From Nocardioides gilvus (GTDB taxonomy: Bacteria > Actinomycetota > Actinomycetes > Propionibacteriales > Nocardioidaceae), in contig NZ_QHKY01000002.1 in the NCBI RefSeq assembly GCF_003194605.1, forward strand, positions 620,001-684,000: a DNA stretch of 64,000 nt, in the 5' to 3' direction. Within the stretch, counting starts at the first letter, position 1; the number at the start of each line of letters is the position of its first letter. Of this stretch, positions 42,490 through 51,476 are shown piece after piece. The translations under genes and the position numbers were made by a program. The notes beneath the pieces were generated by a model that saw only the letters and a program-made list of their open reading frames with translations, ran no database searches and was not told where the DNA came from.

Positions 42490-43635
42490 TCACAGACCCA
42501 GGTCGCGAGCGATGAGCATCTTCATGATCTCGTTCGAGCCGGCCCAGATCTTCGTCACGCGGGCGTCGCGCCAGGCACGGGCCACTCGGTACTCGTTCAT
42601 GTAGCCGTAGCCGCCGTGGACCTGGACGCAGTGGTCGAGCACCTCGCTCTGGACCTGCGAGCTCCACCACTTCGCCTTCGCGGCGTCGACGGGGGTCAAC
42701 TCCTTGCGGGTGTGCTTCATGACGCACTGGTCGACGTAGGCCTGGGTGACCTCGACGCGGGTGACCAGGTCGGCGAGCAGGAACTGGGTGTTCTGGAAGG
42801 AGCCGATCGGCACGCCGAAGGCCTTGCGGTCCTTGGCGTACTGGATGGTCTCCTCGAGGATCTGCGCCGCGTGGGCCAGGTTGGTCACGGCCGAGCCCAG
42901 GCGCTCCTGCGGCAGGAACTGCATCATCGAGATGAAGCCGGTGTCGAGCGGGCCGACGAGGTCATCGTTGGAGACGCGTACGTCCTCGAAGGCGAGCTCG
43001 GCGGTGTCGGAGTCGTCCTGGCCGACCTTGTCGAGCACCCGGCCGACCGAGAAGCCGGGCAGGGTGGTGTCGACGGCGAAGAGCGAGATGCCCTTGGCCT
43101 TCTTCTCCGGGGCGGTGCGAGCCGCGACGAGGACCAGGTCGGCCGAGCCGCCGTTGGTGATGAAGGTCTTGGAGCCGTTCAGGATCCAGTCGTCACCGTC
43201 ACGTACGGCGGTGGTCTTGAGGTTGGCGAGGTCGGAGCCGCCGCCGGGCTCGGTCATGCCGATGGCGGTCAGCAACTCACCGGTGGCCGCCTTCGGCAAC
43301 CAGCGGGCCTTCTGCTCGTCGTTGGTCAGGTGCACCAGGTAGGGCACGGTGATGTCGGCGTGGATGCCCACGCAGCTGGGCAGGGTCATGTTGACCTTGG
43401 AGAGCTCCTCGGTCAGCACGGCGTTGAAGCGGTAGTCGCCCGCCTCGGAGCCACCGAACTCCTCCGGGATCTCCAGCCCGAGGAAGCCCTGGGCGCCGGC
43501 GGCCAGCCAGAACTCGCGGGTCAGTCCGTGGTTCTCGTCGTACTTCTCCAGGTTGGGAACGACCTCGCGGTCAAGGAACCCCTTGACCGAGGCTCGGAAT
43601 GCTTCGTGGTCCTCGTCATAGATCTCGCGCGTCAT
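42490..43635 (-). CDS. Acyl-CoA dehydrogenase, long-chain type
   Basis: A 381-residue FAD enzyme that is a paralogue of the gene at 5286. The blocks MTEPGGGSDLAN, GSKTFITNGG, AFGVPIGSFQ and QVHGGYGYM are present. The LPQERL block supplies the glutamate used by long-chain-type enzymes, and the medium-chain catalytic position is alanine (IWAGSNEIMK). The ATG at 43635 gives MTREIYDEDHEAF; longer frames run into the histidine kinase region. The last codons are duplicated at 41296-41334, so this gene took part in the rearrangement. It diverges from the histidine kinase gene. Confidence 0.93.
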   Translation of the reverse strand: MTREIYDEDHEAFRASVKGFLDREVVPNLEKYDENHGLTREFWLAAGAQGFLGLEIPEEFGGSEAGDYRFNAVLTEELSKVNMTLPSCVGIHADITVPYLVHLTNDEQKARWLPKAATGELLTAIGMTEPGGGSDLANLKTTAVRDGDDWILNGSKTFITNGGSADLVLVAARTAPEKKAKGISLFAVDTTLPGFSVGRVLDKVGQDDSDTAELAFEDVRVSNDDLVGPLDTGFISMMQFLPQERLGSAVTNLAHAAQILEETIQYAKDRKAFGVPIGSFQNTQFLLADLVTRVEVTQAYVDQCVMKHTRKELTPVDAAKAKWWSSQVQSEVLDHCVQVHGGYGYMNEYRVARAWRDARVTKIWAGSNEIMKMLIARDLGL

Positions 43636-43750
43636 GTACCGAAGAGTAACCGCAATCTGGTGAGGTTCGAAGGGGTCCAGCACGTGATGCCGTTCCCAAT
43701 TGTGGGCCGGGCATGCCACATTGGGTACGTACGAACTCGGGGGAGGCACC

Positions 43751-45583
43751 ATGGACGGCGGACATCTCAGGGCAGCGGAGCGGGTCGATCTTGAGCCGGC
43801 CCGGGAAGCGACGTGGGGCGAGCCGGCTGACCGTGAGTTCGTGGACGCGCTGGCCACTGACATTGCAGCCCGCGCCAACTGCACGGTCTGCGTGATCGAG
43901 GTGGTGCGCGCTGATTCCATGGTCGAGTGCATCGCCGTGCACGGGAGCCCGGTCGGCGAGGTGCGCCAGGTTGGGCACGTACGTGAGCTTTCCACCATCG
44001 GGACGGGGTCGGCCGGGCTGGTCGCCCACGGCGCGTTGATCTTCTTCCCGGCTCGCCGACGCAGCATGGGGACGACCTCGCTGAACGCGCGCGACGGATC
44101 CCACGTGCCCGACCCCCGGGTGGCCGACGAGTCCGCGGACTGGGTCCCCGGCGACCGGGTGATGGTCAGGCTGCGGGACAGGCAGCGAGCGGTGCGCGCC
44201 CTGGTCCAGCTGGGCAGTCCGCTGCACGGCAAGCGGCCGAGGATCGAGGACCTGAAGACGCTCGAGGAGGAGCTGGACCTCTCCTTCCGCGCTCTTCTCG
44301 TGTCCATCGAGCACGAACGCGTGACCCAGCAGGTGCGGATGGAGCGCGCCGTACGCCGGGTGCTGCGCGCCACGGGTGACCACACCGCACCGGGCGGCGT
44401 GGTCCATCTGGTGCGTCAGCAGATGCGTGAGGGGTTCCGCGCGTTGGAGCTCTACATCCACCTCTACGACGATGACGATCTCCCCACGCCGGAGAACTCC
44501 CAGGTCTCCCGAGGGCTCTTCGACGGCCTTCTGGAAGCCGCGCACCGGGCCTGGACCCGTGACGACATCGTCATCCTCGAGGACGGTCTGGTCTGGGGGG
44601 ACGAGGTCCTGCAACGCGACCACGGTGAGGAGATCGCCCAGAGGTTCTCGCGTGAGCAGGTCGGCTCAGTGGTGCTCGTGCCGATCGGGGACGGCTCCAC
44701 CCTGCTGGGGACGATGACGATCGTGCGGGCGCCGGACGGGCCTCGGTGGACCGAGAGTGAGGGGGCAGCGGCCATCGACGCGGGACGCGACCTCGGGCAC
44801 GCGATCTGCAACGCCCGCGCCTTCGAACGCGAACAGCAGCTCAACCACGAGCTGCGTCGACTCGACAACTACCGCACCCAGCTGATCGCCACCCTGTCCC
44901 ACGAGCTGCGCAACCCGACCGGGGTCATCCTCGGCCACCTGGAGATGTTGAAGGAGTCCGACGGCCTCGACCGGGAGGTCCAGCACTCGCTGAACGCGGT
45001 CGAGCGTGCGGCCTTGCGAATCGACACGCTGAGCCAGGACCTGCTGGTGCTCAGGGCGCTGGAGGACCCGGACCATCCGCTGAAGCGGCAGGAGGTCGAC
45101 TTGGTCGGCCTCGTCCGCGAGGTCGTGGAGCTGGCCCAGATGGATGCCGCGCGGGCCAAGGTCACCGTGGGGGTCGAGTGCACCGACGAGCCCGTGCTCG
45201 TCTGCGGTGACGGCGCGGAGCTGACCAAGGTGCTCACCAACCTGGTCAGCAATGCCGTCAAGTACTCCGACGCGGGAGGCGTCGTGCGTGTGGCCGTGGA
45301 GCGCGACGGTGACACGGCCGTCCTGACGTGCACCGACGACGGCATCGGGATCTCCGAGGTGGACCAGGAGAAGCTCTTCCGTGAGTTCTTCCGCTCCACC
45401 AACTTCGATGCCCTGCGCCGTCCGGGCAACGGTCTGGGTCTGTCGATCGTGCACCGGATCGTGACCAGGCACGGGGGGACGATCCAGATCGAGTCGACGC
45501 TGGGCGAGGGCACGACCTTCCGGCTCACCCTCCCGGCAGTCGAGGGTACGGCCCAGGGTACGGCCGACGGAACGGCCGATTGA
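43751..45583 (+). CDS. Soluble sensor histidine kinase with GAF-type domain
   Basis: A 610-residue kinase. The N-terminal 200 residues are not recognised, about 210-370 resemble a GAF sensor (VGSVVLVPIGDGSTLLGTM), then a HisKA dimer helix with LSHELRNPTG (phosphorylated His near residue 384) and a HATPase domain with NLVSNAVKYSD, DDGIGIS and GNGLGLSIV. There are no membrane segments, so the signal is cytoplasmic. The ATG at 43751 follows GGGGGAG. The last residues are a short acidic repeat (GTAQGTADGTAD). No response regulator lies beside it, so it is an orphan kinase. Confidence 0.9.
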   Translation: MDGGHLRAAERVDLEPAREATWGEPADREFVDALATDIAARANCTVCVIEVVRADSMVECIAVHGSPVGEVRQVGHVRELSTIGTGSAGLVAHGALIFFPARRRSMGTTSLNARDGSHVPDPRVADESADWVPGDRVMVRLRDRQRAVRALVQLGSPLHGKRPRIEDLKTLEEELDLSFRALLVSIEHERVTQQVRMERAVRRVLRATGDHTAPGGVVHLVRQQMREGFRALELYIHLYDDDDLPTPENSQVSRGLFDGLLEAAHRAWTRDDIVILEDGLVWGDEVLQRDHGEEIAQRFSREQVGSVVLVPIGDGSTLLGTMTIVRAPDGPRWTESEGAAAIDAGRDLGHAICNARAFEREQQLNHELRRLDNYRTQLIATLSHELRNPTGVILGHLEMLKESDGLDREVQHSLNAVERAALRIDTLSQDLLVLRALEDPDHPLKRQEVDLVGLVREVVELAQMDAARAKVTVGVECTDEPVLVCGDGAELTKVLTNLVSNAVKYSDAGGVVRVAVERDGDTAVLTCTDDGIGISEVDQEKLFREFFRSTNFDALRRPGNGLGLSIVHRIVTRHGGTIQIESTLGEGTTFRLTLPAVEGTAQGTADGTAD

Positions 45584-45592
45584 GCAGGCGGA

Positions 45593-46285
45593 TCAGAGCC
45601 CGTCGAGCAGCTCGTCGACCCACGCCGGCACGAGGGTGCCGGCAGGCCCGGTCCTGACCTCGTCGAAGTCCTCGCTGGCGATGGTTCCGTTCATGTTGAG
45701 CTCGAGCGTCCGGGCGCCCTGCTCGGCGGCCCAGTGCACGAAGGCAGCCGCCGGGTAGACCTGTGACGAAGTGCCGACCGAGACGAAGAGGTCGGCCTCC
45801 TGGAGTGCCTGCAGCGCCTCCTCCATCCGGTAGGGGATCTCCCCGAACCAGACGATGTCGGGGCGCAGCGTGGCCGCTCCGCATCCCGGGCAGGCCGGTG
45901 CGTGCGAGAGGTCGCCGTCCCACTCGAAGCGATCGGCGCAGGCCAGACAGAGCGCCGACCTCAACTCACCGTGCATGTGCAACACGTTGGTGGAGCCGCC
46001 GCGTTCGTGCAGGTCGTCGACGTTCTGGGTGATCACCAACAGGTCCGGACCCAGCGTCTTCTCCAGGCGCCCCAGGGCCAGATGGGCAGCGTTGGGCTCA
46101 ACGTCGGTCAGGTGCGCGCGGCGCAGGTCGTAGAAGCGCTGGACCAGTTCAGGGTCCGCCTCGAAGCCCTCGGGAGAGGCGACCTGCATGACGTCGTGGC
46201 CCTCCCACAGCCCGTCCGCGTCACGGAAGGTCGGGACCCCGCTCTCGGCGGAGATGCCGGCCCCGGTCAGTACGACGATCTTCAT
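45593..46285 (-). CDS. NAD-dependent protein deacylase (sirtuin)
   Basis: A 230-residue sirtuin. The NAD-binding blocks are GAGISAESGVPTFRD, TQNVDDLHERGG and MHGELRS, and the structural zinc site has CLAC and CPGC pairs. The YxxR pair (RFYDLRR) that in CobB and SIRT5 binds the acid group of succinyl- or malonyl-lysine is present, so desuccinylation is likely besides deacetylation. It would act on cytoplasmic proteins. ATG at 46285 gives MKIVVLTGAGIS. It converges with the histidine kinase (9 bp apart). Confidence 0.92.
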   Translation of the reverse strand: MKIVVLTGAGISAESGVPTFRDADGLWEGHDVMQVASPEGFEADPELVQRFYDLRRAHLTDVEPNAAHLALGRLEKTLGPDLLVITQNVDDLHERGGSTNVLHMHGELRSALCLACADRFEWDGDLSHAPACPGCGAATLRPDIVWFGEIPYRMEEALQALQEADLFVSVGTSSQVYPAAAFVHWAAEQGARTLELNMNGTIASEDFDEVRTGPAGTLVPAWVDELLDGL

Positions 46286-46338
46286 GCGCAGCGCGTCCTC
46301 CCCGGCCCCGGCGGTCGGGGCATCCGACCATTCTGCCC

Positions 46339-46548
46339 TCAGGCGCGGCGGCGGAACCACTCCATCAGGCTGCCGGCGGGCTTCGCGTTCTCCTGGTCGC
46401 GCAGGCGGGCAGCTGCGAGTTCGGACTCGCTGTGCTTGCCGTTGCACCAGTTGTCCTTGGCGACCGAGGCCTTGACCTGGCTGACGTGTTGACCGCAGCC
46501 GGACCAGGTGGTCTTCGAGCAGGTCTTGCAGACGACGGGACGGCACAT
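46339..46548 (-). CDS. Small zinc-binding-like protein
   Basis: A 69-residue protein that begins MCRPVVCKTCSKTTWSGCG and has further Cys/His (HVSQVKASV, WCNGKH), in a pattern that suggests one bound zinc. Very similar short proteins are widespread in actinobacteria and have no known role. The second half is helical and charged. AAGGAG precedes the ATG. It lies upstream of the sirtuin on the same strand and could be co-transcribed with it. Confidence 0.75.
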   Translation of the reverse strand: MCRPVVCKTCSKTTWSGCGQHVSQVKASVAKDNWCNGKHSESELAAARLRDQENAKPAGSLMEWFRRRA

Positions 46549-46587
46549 GGGTGTGCTCCTTCCAATATGGGGGTGAAGTGGGATTGA

Positions 46588-47397
46588 TCAGAGGGCGGTG
46601 AGGGCCTGGGCGCCGGTGAAGGCGCCGACGACGAGCACGACACCGGTGAAGGCGCGGGTCAGGATCGCCTGGTCGAGGCGGCCCGCGATCCTGGTCCCGA
46701 GGATCGAGGCCAGCGCCGCGGCGACGGTGAGCACGGCCACGACGTCCCAGGCGGGCTGGGCCCCGACACCGGCGCGTACGGAGAGCGCGACCGCGCTGGT
46801 GAGCGCGATGACGACCAGCGACGTGCCGGCGGCGAACCGCATCGGCAGGCCCAGGGCCAGCACCAGGGCCGGGACGACCAGGAAGCCGCCGCCGACCCCC
46901 AGGAAGCCGGTGAGGAGTCCGGTCACGGTGGCGGCGAGCAGGACCTTGAGCGCCCTCGGCCAGTCCCAGGTGAAGGTGGGGGAGAAGGTGACCACCGGGT
47001 CGGCGAAGGAGTGCGCGTCGCGCTGTCGGGCCGGTCGTCGGAGCCGGAGCACCATCAGCACGCCGACCAGCAGCATCAGCGCAGCGAAGGCCAGCATGAG
47101 CACCTGCTCGGGGACCCGGGTGGAGGCGAAGGCCCCCGCCACCGAGCCGCCGGTGGCGACCAGGGCGAACGAGATGCCGCGCGCCACCAGGACCCGACCC
47201 CCGCGTGCGGCAGCGGCCGCGCCGAAGAGGGCGGACACCCCGACCACGACCAGCGACCCGGTGGTGGCGGCCGCCGGTGACTGACCCAGCAGGTGCACCA
47301 GGACCGGCACGGCCAGGATCGACCCTCCGGCGCCCAGGGTGCCCAGGCTGAGTCCGATCAACAGACCGGCCCCCAGGGCGAGGAGCAGCGTGATCAC
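46588..47397 (-). CDS. TauE/SafE-family sulfite or sulfur-compound exporter
   Basis: A 269-residue membrane protein with about eight segments and the two repeated TauE half-motifs (LGTLGAGGSILAVPVLVHLLG near the start and GFLGVGGGFLVVPALVLALGLP in the middle). The family moves sulfite, sulfonates or related anions. The GTG at 47397 overlaps the stop of the upstream MBL-rhodanese gene by 4 bp (GTGA), so the two are translated together. This pairing suggests export of sulfite or thiosulfate formed by persulfide oxidation. Confidence 0.9.
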   Translation of the reverse strand: MITLLLALGAGLLIGLSLGTLGAGGSILAVPVLVHLLGQSPAAATTGSLVVVGVSALFGAAAAARGGRVLVARGISFALVATGGSVAGAFASTRVPEQVLMLAFAALMLLVGVLMVLRLRRPARQRDAHSFADPVVTFSPTFTWDWPRALKVLLAATVTGLLTGFLGVGGGFLVVPALVLALGLPMRFAAGTSLVVIALTSAVALSVRAGVGAQPAWDVVAVLTVAAALASILGTRIAGRLDQAILTRAFTGVVLVVGAFTGAQALTAL

Positions 47398-48773
47398 GAG
47401 GACGTACGTTCCACCGTCAGCCCACCGGACTCGGCCGCGTCGAACGAGTCGTCGACCGCGACGACCTGATGGCCCGCCCGGCTGAGGATCGAGGCGGCCA
47501 GCGACGCCCGGTACCCGCCCGCGCAGTGCACCCAGAGCTCTCCTGCCGGGACCTCGTCCAGGCGGGTGAGCACCTCGTGCAGCGGGAGGTTGACGGCGTC
47601 GCGCAGGTGACCCTCGGCGTACTCGTCGGCGCGGCGCACGTCGATCACCCGGACCGGTCGGTGGTGGATGACCTGGGCGAGGTCGGCGAAGGTCCCCGTG
47701 GGGAAGCTCTTCAGCTCCTGGTCGGTCCACTGCTCGGGGCCCCCGGTGGCATGGGCGGCGGGGCGGTCGATGCCGATCCTGGACAACTCCCGCACGGCCT
47801 CGCTGACGTCGTGGGCGCTCTCGCCCAGCAACGTCACGGGCGTGCCCCAGGGGATCAGCCAGCCGAGGTAGGTCGAGAAGGCCCCGTCGAGGCCGAAGTT
47901 GAGGGTGCCCGGCGCGTGCCCGGCGGAGTACGCCGTGCGGTTGCGCAGGTCGACGACCCACTCGCCCGCCTCGATGCGGCGGCGCAGCTCGTCGACGTCG
48001 GCCAGGCTCGGCAGGGAGAGGTCGGCGGCGTCCGGTCCGGCGCTGTTGGCCGGGCCCATGTGGGCGTAGTACGCGGGCCAGGCGCCGAGGCCGTCGAGCA
48101 TCTCGGTGACCCAGCTGTCGACGTCCTGGGTGAGCGCGGGGTTCGTACGTCGCTCGTCGCCGATCGTGGAACTGCTCGCCTCGCTCTGGCTGGAGGAGCA
48201 GAAGGAACCGAATCCGTGGGTCGGGAAGACGTCGGCGTTGTCCGGCAGCAGTGCGGCGAGGCGGTGGACCGAAGCGTGCTGGTGGTGCGCCAACGCGTCG
48301 GTGTGGTCGGGTCCGAGCAGGTCCGGGCGACCGGTGGAGCCGTAGAGCAGCGAACCGCCGGAGAAGACCCCGACGGCGCCGCCCTCGACGGTGCTGAGGG
48401 CGTACGACAGGTGGGTGAAGGTGTGGCCGGGAGTGGCCAGGGCCTGGACCCGCATCGTGTCGCCCACCTCGACGACGTCGCCGTCGGCGACGGGGGTGCG
48501 GTCGAACGAGACCCGGTCGGCGCCGTTGACCAAGTACGCGGCGCCGGTGGCCTCGGCCAGCGCGAGTCCGCCGGTGACGTAGTCGTTGTGGATGTGGGTC
48601 TCGAAGACGTGCGTGAGGCGCACGCCCTCGCCGTCGAGGAGCGCGAGCACGCGGTCGATGTCGCGCTGGGGGTCGACGACGAAGGCCACCTCGCCGTCGT
48701 GGGCCAGGTAACTGCGGTCGCCGAGGCTCGGGGTCTCCACGGTCAGGATCTGTACGTCGGTCCGGGTGGACAT
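47394..48773 (-). CDS. MBL-fold hydrolase with two rhodanese domains (persulfide dioxygenase-like)
   Basis: A 459-residue sulfur enzyme. Residues about 1-240 are a metallo-beta-lactamase-fold domain with the metal motif THIHNDYVTGG and later GHTFTHLS, as in ETHE1-type persulfide dioxygenases. Two rhodanese domains follow: the first (about 260-345) has no active-site cysteine, the second (about 355-455) has HCAGGYRAS with the cysteine that carries persulfide. AAGGAGG precedes the ATG at 48773. The two palindromes just upstream are CsoR/CstR-type operators. It overlaps the TauE gene by 4 bp. Confidence 0.93.
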   Translation of the reverse strand: MSTRTDVQILTVETPSLGDRSYLAHDGEVAFVVDPQRDIDRVLALLDGEGVRLTHVFETHIHNDYVTGGLALAEATGAAYLVNGADRVSFDRTPVADGDVVEVGDTMRVQALATPGHTFTHLSYALSTVEGGAVGVFSGGSLLYGSTGRPDLLGPDHTDALAHHQHASVHRLAALLPDNADVFPTHGFGSFCSSSQSEASSSTIGDERRTNPALTQDVDSWVTEMLDGLGAWPAYYAHMGPANSAGPDAADLSLPSLADVDELRRRIEAGEWVVDLRNRTAYSAGHAPGTLNFGLDGAFSTYLGWLIPWGTPVTLLGESAHDVSEAVRELSRIGIDRPAAHATGGPEQWTDQELKSFPTGTFADLAQVIHHRPVRVIDVRRADEYAEGHLRDAVNLPLHEVLTRLDEVPAGELWVHCAGGYRASLAASILSRAGHQVVAVDDSFDAAESGGLTVERTSS

Positions 48774-48788
48774 CCACTCTCCTCCTTT

Positions 48789-48845
48789 ATCCCCCTGGGG
48801 GGTTCGCCAATGACGCTAGCATAACCCCCTAGGGGGATGCGTCAA
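48789..48845 (-). promoter_or_regulatory. Promoter with CsoR/CstR-type operators for the sulfur operon
   Basis: On the minus strand TTGACG (48840-48845) and TATGCT (48818-48823) are 16 bp apart and fit a sigma-70 promoter. The spacer itself lies within the palindrome AACCCCCTAGGGGGAT (48823-48838). A second palindrome, ATCCCCCTGGGGGGTT, lies at 48789-48804 next to the ribosome site. Such C-run/G-run palindromes are known operators of CsoR-like copper, persulfide (CstR) and formaldehyde sensors; the genes point to persulfide. Confidence 0.85.
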
Positions 48846-49588
48846 AGTGCGCGCAGCTCGGCGCGGAGGGCCGGCTCCAGGTGTTCGGTGGCGTACGAGA
48901 GCGCGGTGCGCCCCATGCTGGCGGCGTGGGTGTCGAGGAAGTCGACGAGCAGGTCGCGGTCGATCCGCTTGCCCACTTCGCGCAGCATCCACCCCGACGC
49001 CTTCTGGATGAGGTCGCGGCGGTCGTCCAGGACCGAGGCCACCGCGATCAGCGTGGGGGACGGATCGCCCGCCTTGATGAAGGCGAAGGTTGCCATGATG
49101 CCGACGCGGCGGCGCCACAGGTCCTGCTGCGCGGTCAGCGCATGGATCAGGGCGGTGGTGGAGGCGCTGGTGCGCAGGTGTTCCCCGACGAGCCACTCCG
49201 CCGAGACGTCGACCAGGTCCCAGTTGTTGACCCGGCCGGAGTGCACGGCGTCGCAGTAGAGGGCGTGGAGGTCCGCGCGCAGCGTGGGGTCCTGCGTACG
49301 CGCTCTGAGGGCGCGGCGGAAGGCGTTGACGGCGATGACCAGCGCCGTGAACCGGTGTTCGTGCTCGGCGTCGTCGAGCAGCGAGCGGATTTGGTCGAGC
49401 GGGAGGTCGGCGTACGTCGTCGCCACAGCGCGCGCTGCCGGGACGCGTACGCCGATGAAGACGTCCCCCTCGCCGTACCCGTCCGGCTGGGTCTGGAAGA
49501 AGCGCGCCAGGTTGGCGGCGTCGATCGGATCGGCGACAGCGGCCAGAGCCGTACGGACCTCGGCAGCCGTGGACGGGGACAAGGTCAC
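48842..49588 (-). CDS. DNA alkylation repair protein, AlkD-like
   Basis: A 248-residue all-helical protein of the DNA_alkylation/AlkD HEAT-repeat family that removes or scans alkylated bases. Typical blocks are IGVRVPAARAVATTYADLP, NNWDLVDVSAEWLVGEHL, LWRRRVGIMATFAFIKAGDP and LIQKASGWMLREVGKRI. The last of these is the best-known AlkD block. The conserved W and D of NNWDLVD are present. The stop overlaps the -35 box of the sulfur operon, which lies immediately downstream on the same strand. It starts after a short gap from the SLC13 gene. Confidence 0.92.
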   Translation of the reverse strand: MTLSPSTAAEVRTALAAVADPIDAANLARFFQTQPDGYGEGDVFIGVRVPAARAVATTYADLPLDQIRSLLDDAEHEHRFTALVIAVNAFRRALRARTQDPTLRADLHALYCDAVHSGRVNNWDLVDVSAEWLVGEHLRTSASTTALIHALTAQQDLWRRRVGIMATFAFIKAGDPSPTLIAVASVLDDRRDLIQKASGWMLREVGKRIDRDLLVDFLDTHAASMGRTALSYATEHLEPALRAELRAL

Positions 49589-49596
49589 CTCCGGGG

Positions 49597-51366
49597 TCAG
49601 GCGGCCCAGAGCAGGGGCACCAGGGCCACGGTCAGGATCAGCACGGTGAGCGTGAGCGCCCAGCCGAGTCGAGCGTAGTCGGTGAACCGGTAGCCGCCCG
49701 GGCCGTAGACCATCATGTTGGTCTGGTAGCCGACCGGCGACAGGAACGAGGCCGAGGCGGCGATCGCGACGGCGATCGCGGCGCCTCGGGGATCGAGCCC
49801 CGTGGACGCGGCCGCGGAGACGGCGATCGGCAGCATGAGCAGCGCCGCCGCGTTGTTGGTCACCAACTCGGTGAGGATGATCGTGGCGAGCACCAGCCCG
49901 AGCAGCACCCCGCGATCACCGAAGTCGCCGAAGACATCGACGAGGCCGGTGGCGACCGAGGCGGCCAGTCCGGAGGCCTGCATCGCGGCGGCCAGGCCGA
50001 ACGCGGAGGCGATGACGACGATGACCTCGATGTCGATCGCTCGGCGGGCCTCCAAGGGAGACAGCACCCGGGAAGCCACCAGGAGGATGGCCGCCACGAG
50101 TGAGCCCTCGAGGATCGGGACGAGGCCGGTGGCGGCGAGCCCGACCACGGCCAGGAGCAGCGTGACCGGTATCCACGCGCGGGGGGTGGCCACCGGGGGC
50201 GTGCCGTCCAGTGGGGCGACCAACAGGAAGTCAGCGCGGTCGCGCCACCGCTCCCGGAATCCCAGGTCGGAGACCAGGATCAAGGTGTCGCCCACGTGGA
50301 TGGTCTCGGTGCCGATCCGGCCTTCGAGCAGTTGGCCCGAGCGGTGGATGCCGAGGACGGCGGCCTGGTAGGTGGATCGGAACCCGACATCCTTGAGGTT
50401 CGTGCCCACCAGCGGGGAGCGGGAGCCGACGACAGCCTCGTAGTAGCTCACGGAAGGGTCTTCTAGGTCCAGGACGTGCTCGAGCTCGGCGGACTGCAGG
50501 CCGCGCATCTCCTGGAGCTCGACGACCTTGTCGATCGGGCCGACGAAGTGCAGCCGGTTGCCACCGCGCAGGACGGTCTCCGGGCGGACCGGCGCGATCG
50601 TGGTGTCGCCACGGTCGACGGAGGCGAGGAAGAGCCCGGAGAGGTTGCGCAGGCTGGCCTCCGCCACGGTCTGCCCGTCGATGGCACCGCCCGGCTCGAC
50701 GATCATCTCGACGCTGAAACGTCGACCCGCCTCCTCCATCTCGGTGCGGGCCGAGCGGCGCTCCGGCAGCACCCGGGGGGCCAGGATGATGACGACGACG
50801 AGACCGACCACCGCGATCGGCAACCCCAGCTTGCCGATCTCGAAGAAGCCGATCTCGGCGAGGCCCAGCGTCTCCATCTGGCCGGAGACCACGAGGTTCG
50901 TCGACGTGCCGATCACCGTGACGAGTCCGCCCAGGACGGCTGCGAACGAGACCGGCATCAAGAACTTGGAGACCGACAGGCCGCGACGGTTGGCCCAGGT
51001 GGAGACCTGGGGAATGAGCATGGCCACGATCGGGGTGTTGTTGAGGAACGCCGAGGCGCCAGCCGTGGGCACCAGCGTACGGATCAGGGGTCGCCGGTAG
51101 CCGTCGCCGTCACCGAGGGTGCTCTGCATGATCGGGGTGAGCGCCCCGGTCTTCTCGATGCCGGCGGCCAACACGTAGAGCGCGGCGACCGTGATCGGCG
51201 CGGAGTTGGAGAACCCGGAGAAGGCCTCCTCCGCCTCGATCACGCCCAGGACCAAAACGGCGACGGCGCCACCGAAGACCGTGACGGCCGGCGAGATCCG
51301 ACCCCGCACCAGCAGGGCCAGCACGACGAGGATCACTCCCGTGGTGATCCAGGCATCGCTCGTCAC
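49597..51366 (-). CDS. SLC13-family permease with RCK/TrkA-C domains
   Basis: A 589-residue anion/dicarboxylate-type transporter. The N-terminal half has about five membrane segments with FLNNTPIVAMLIPQVS and GTSTNLVVSGQ, the paired loop motifs of the family. Two TrkA-C-like cytoplasmic domains lie at about 205-380 (VELQEMRGLQSAELEHVLDL, then VGDTLILVSDLG), and six more segments follow with VTNNAAALLMLPIAV. The substrates could be sulfate, phosphate or carboxylates. The GTG at 51366 has a GGAG nearby; GTG at 51408 would lengthen it by 14 residues. Divergent from the PadR regulator. Confidence 0.88.
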   Translation of the reverse strand: MTSDAWITTGVILVVLALLVRGRISPAVTVFGGAVAVLVLGVIEAEEAFSGFSNSAPITVAALYVLAAGIEKTGALTPIMQSTLGDGDGYRRPLIRTLVPTAGASAFLNNTPIVAMLIPQVSTWANRRGLSVSKFLMPVSFAAVLGGLVTVIGTSTNLVVSGQMETLGLAEIGFFEIGKLGLPIAVVGLVVVIILAPRVLPERRSARTEMEEAGRRFSVEMIVEPGGAIDGQTVAEASLRNLSGLFLASVDRGDTTIAPVRPETVLRGGNRLHFVGPIDKVVELQEMRGLQSAELEHVLDLEDPSVSYYEAVVGSRSPLVGTNLKDVGFRSTYQAAVLGIHRSGQLLEGRIGTETIHVGDTLILVSDLGFRERWRDRADFLLVAPLDGTPPVATPRAWIPVTLLLAVVGLAATGLVPILEGSLVAAILLVASRVLSPLEARRAIDIEVIVVIASAFGLAAAMQASGLAASVATGLVDVFGDFGDRGVLLGLVLATIILTELVTNNAAALLMLPIAVSAAASTGLDPRGAAIAVAIAASASFLSPVGYQTNMMVYGPGGYRFTDYARLGWALTLTVLILTVALVPLLWAA

Positions 51367-51476
51367 AGTCCACTCCAGGAGGCTCGTCGCTCGGTGGACG
51401 ACCACCACCGGAATCTGACCGGGTCACGGTAGCGCGAGGGGCGCGGGTTGTTGGACGCGAGCAGTATTCCCTCCAT

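Larger units (their letters stand above)
42290..42528. repeat. Direct repeat, copy 2 (ATP-grasp end to ACAD end)
   Basis: Matches 41149-41334 block by block but is longer because of extra DNA at about 42454-42481. The first 20 bases equal the last codons of the ATP-grasp gene with its stop, although no ATP-grasp gene precedes this copy; its end is the intact end of the acyl-CoA dehydrogenase. Confidence 0.88.
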
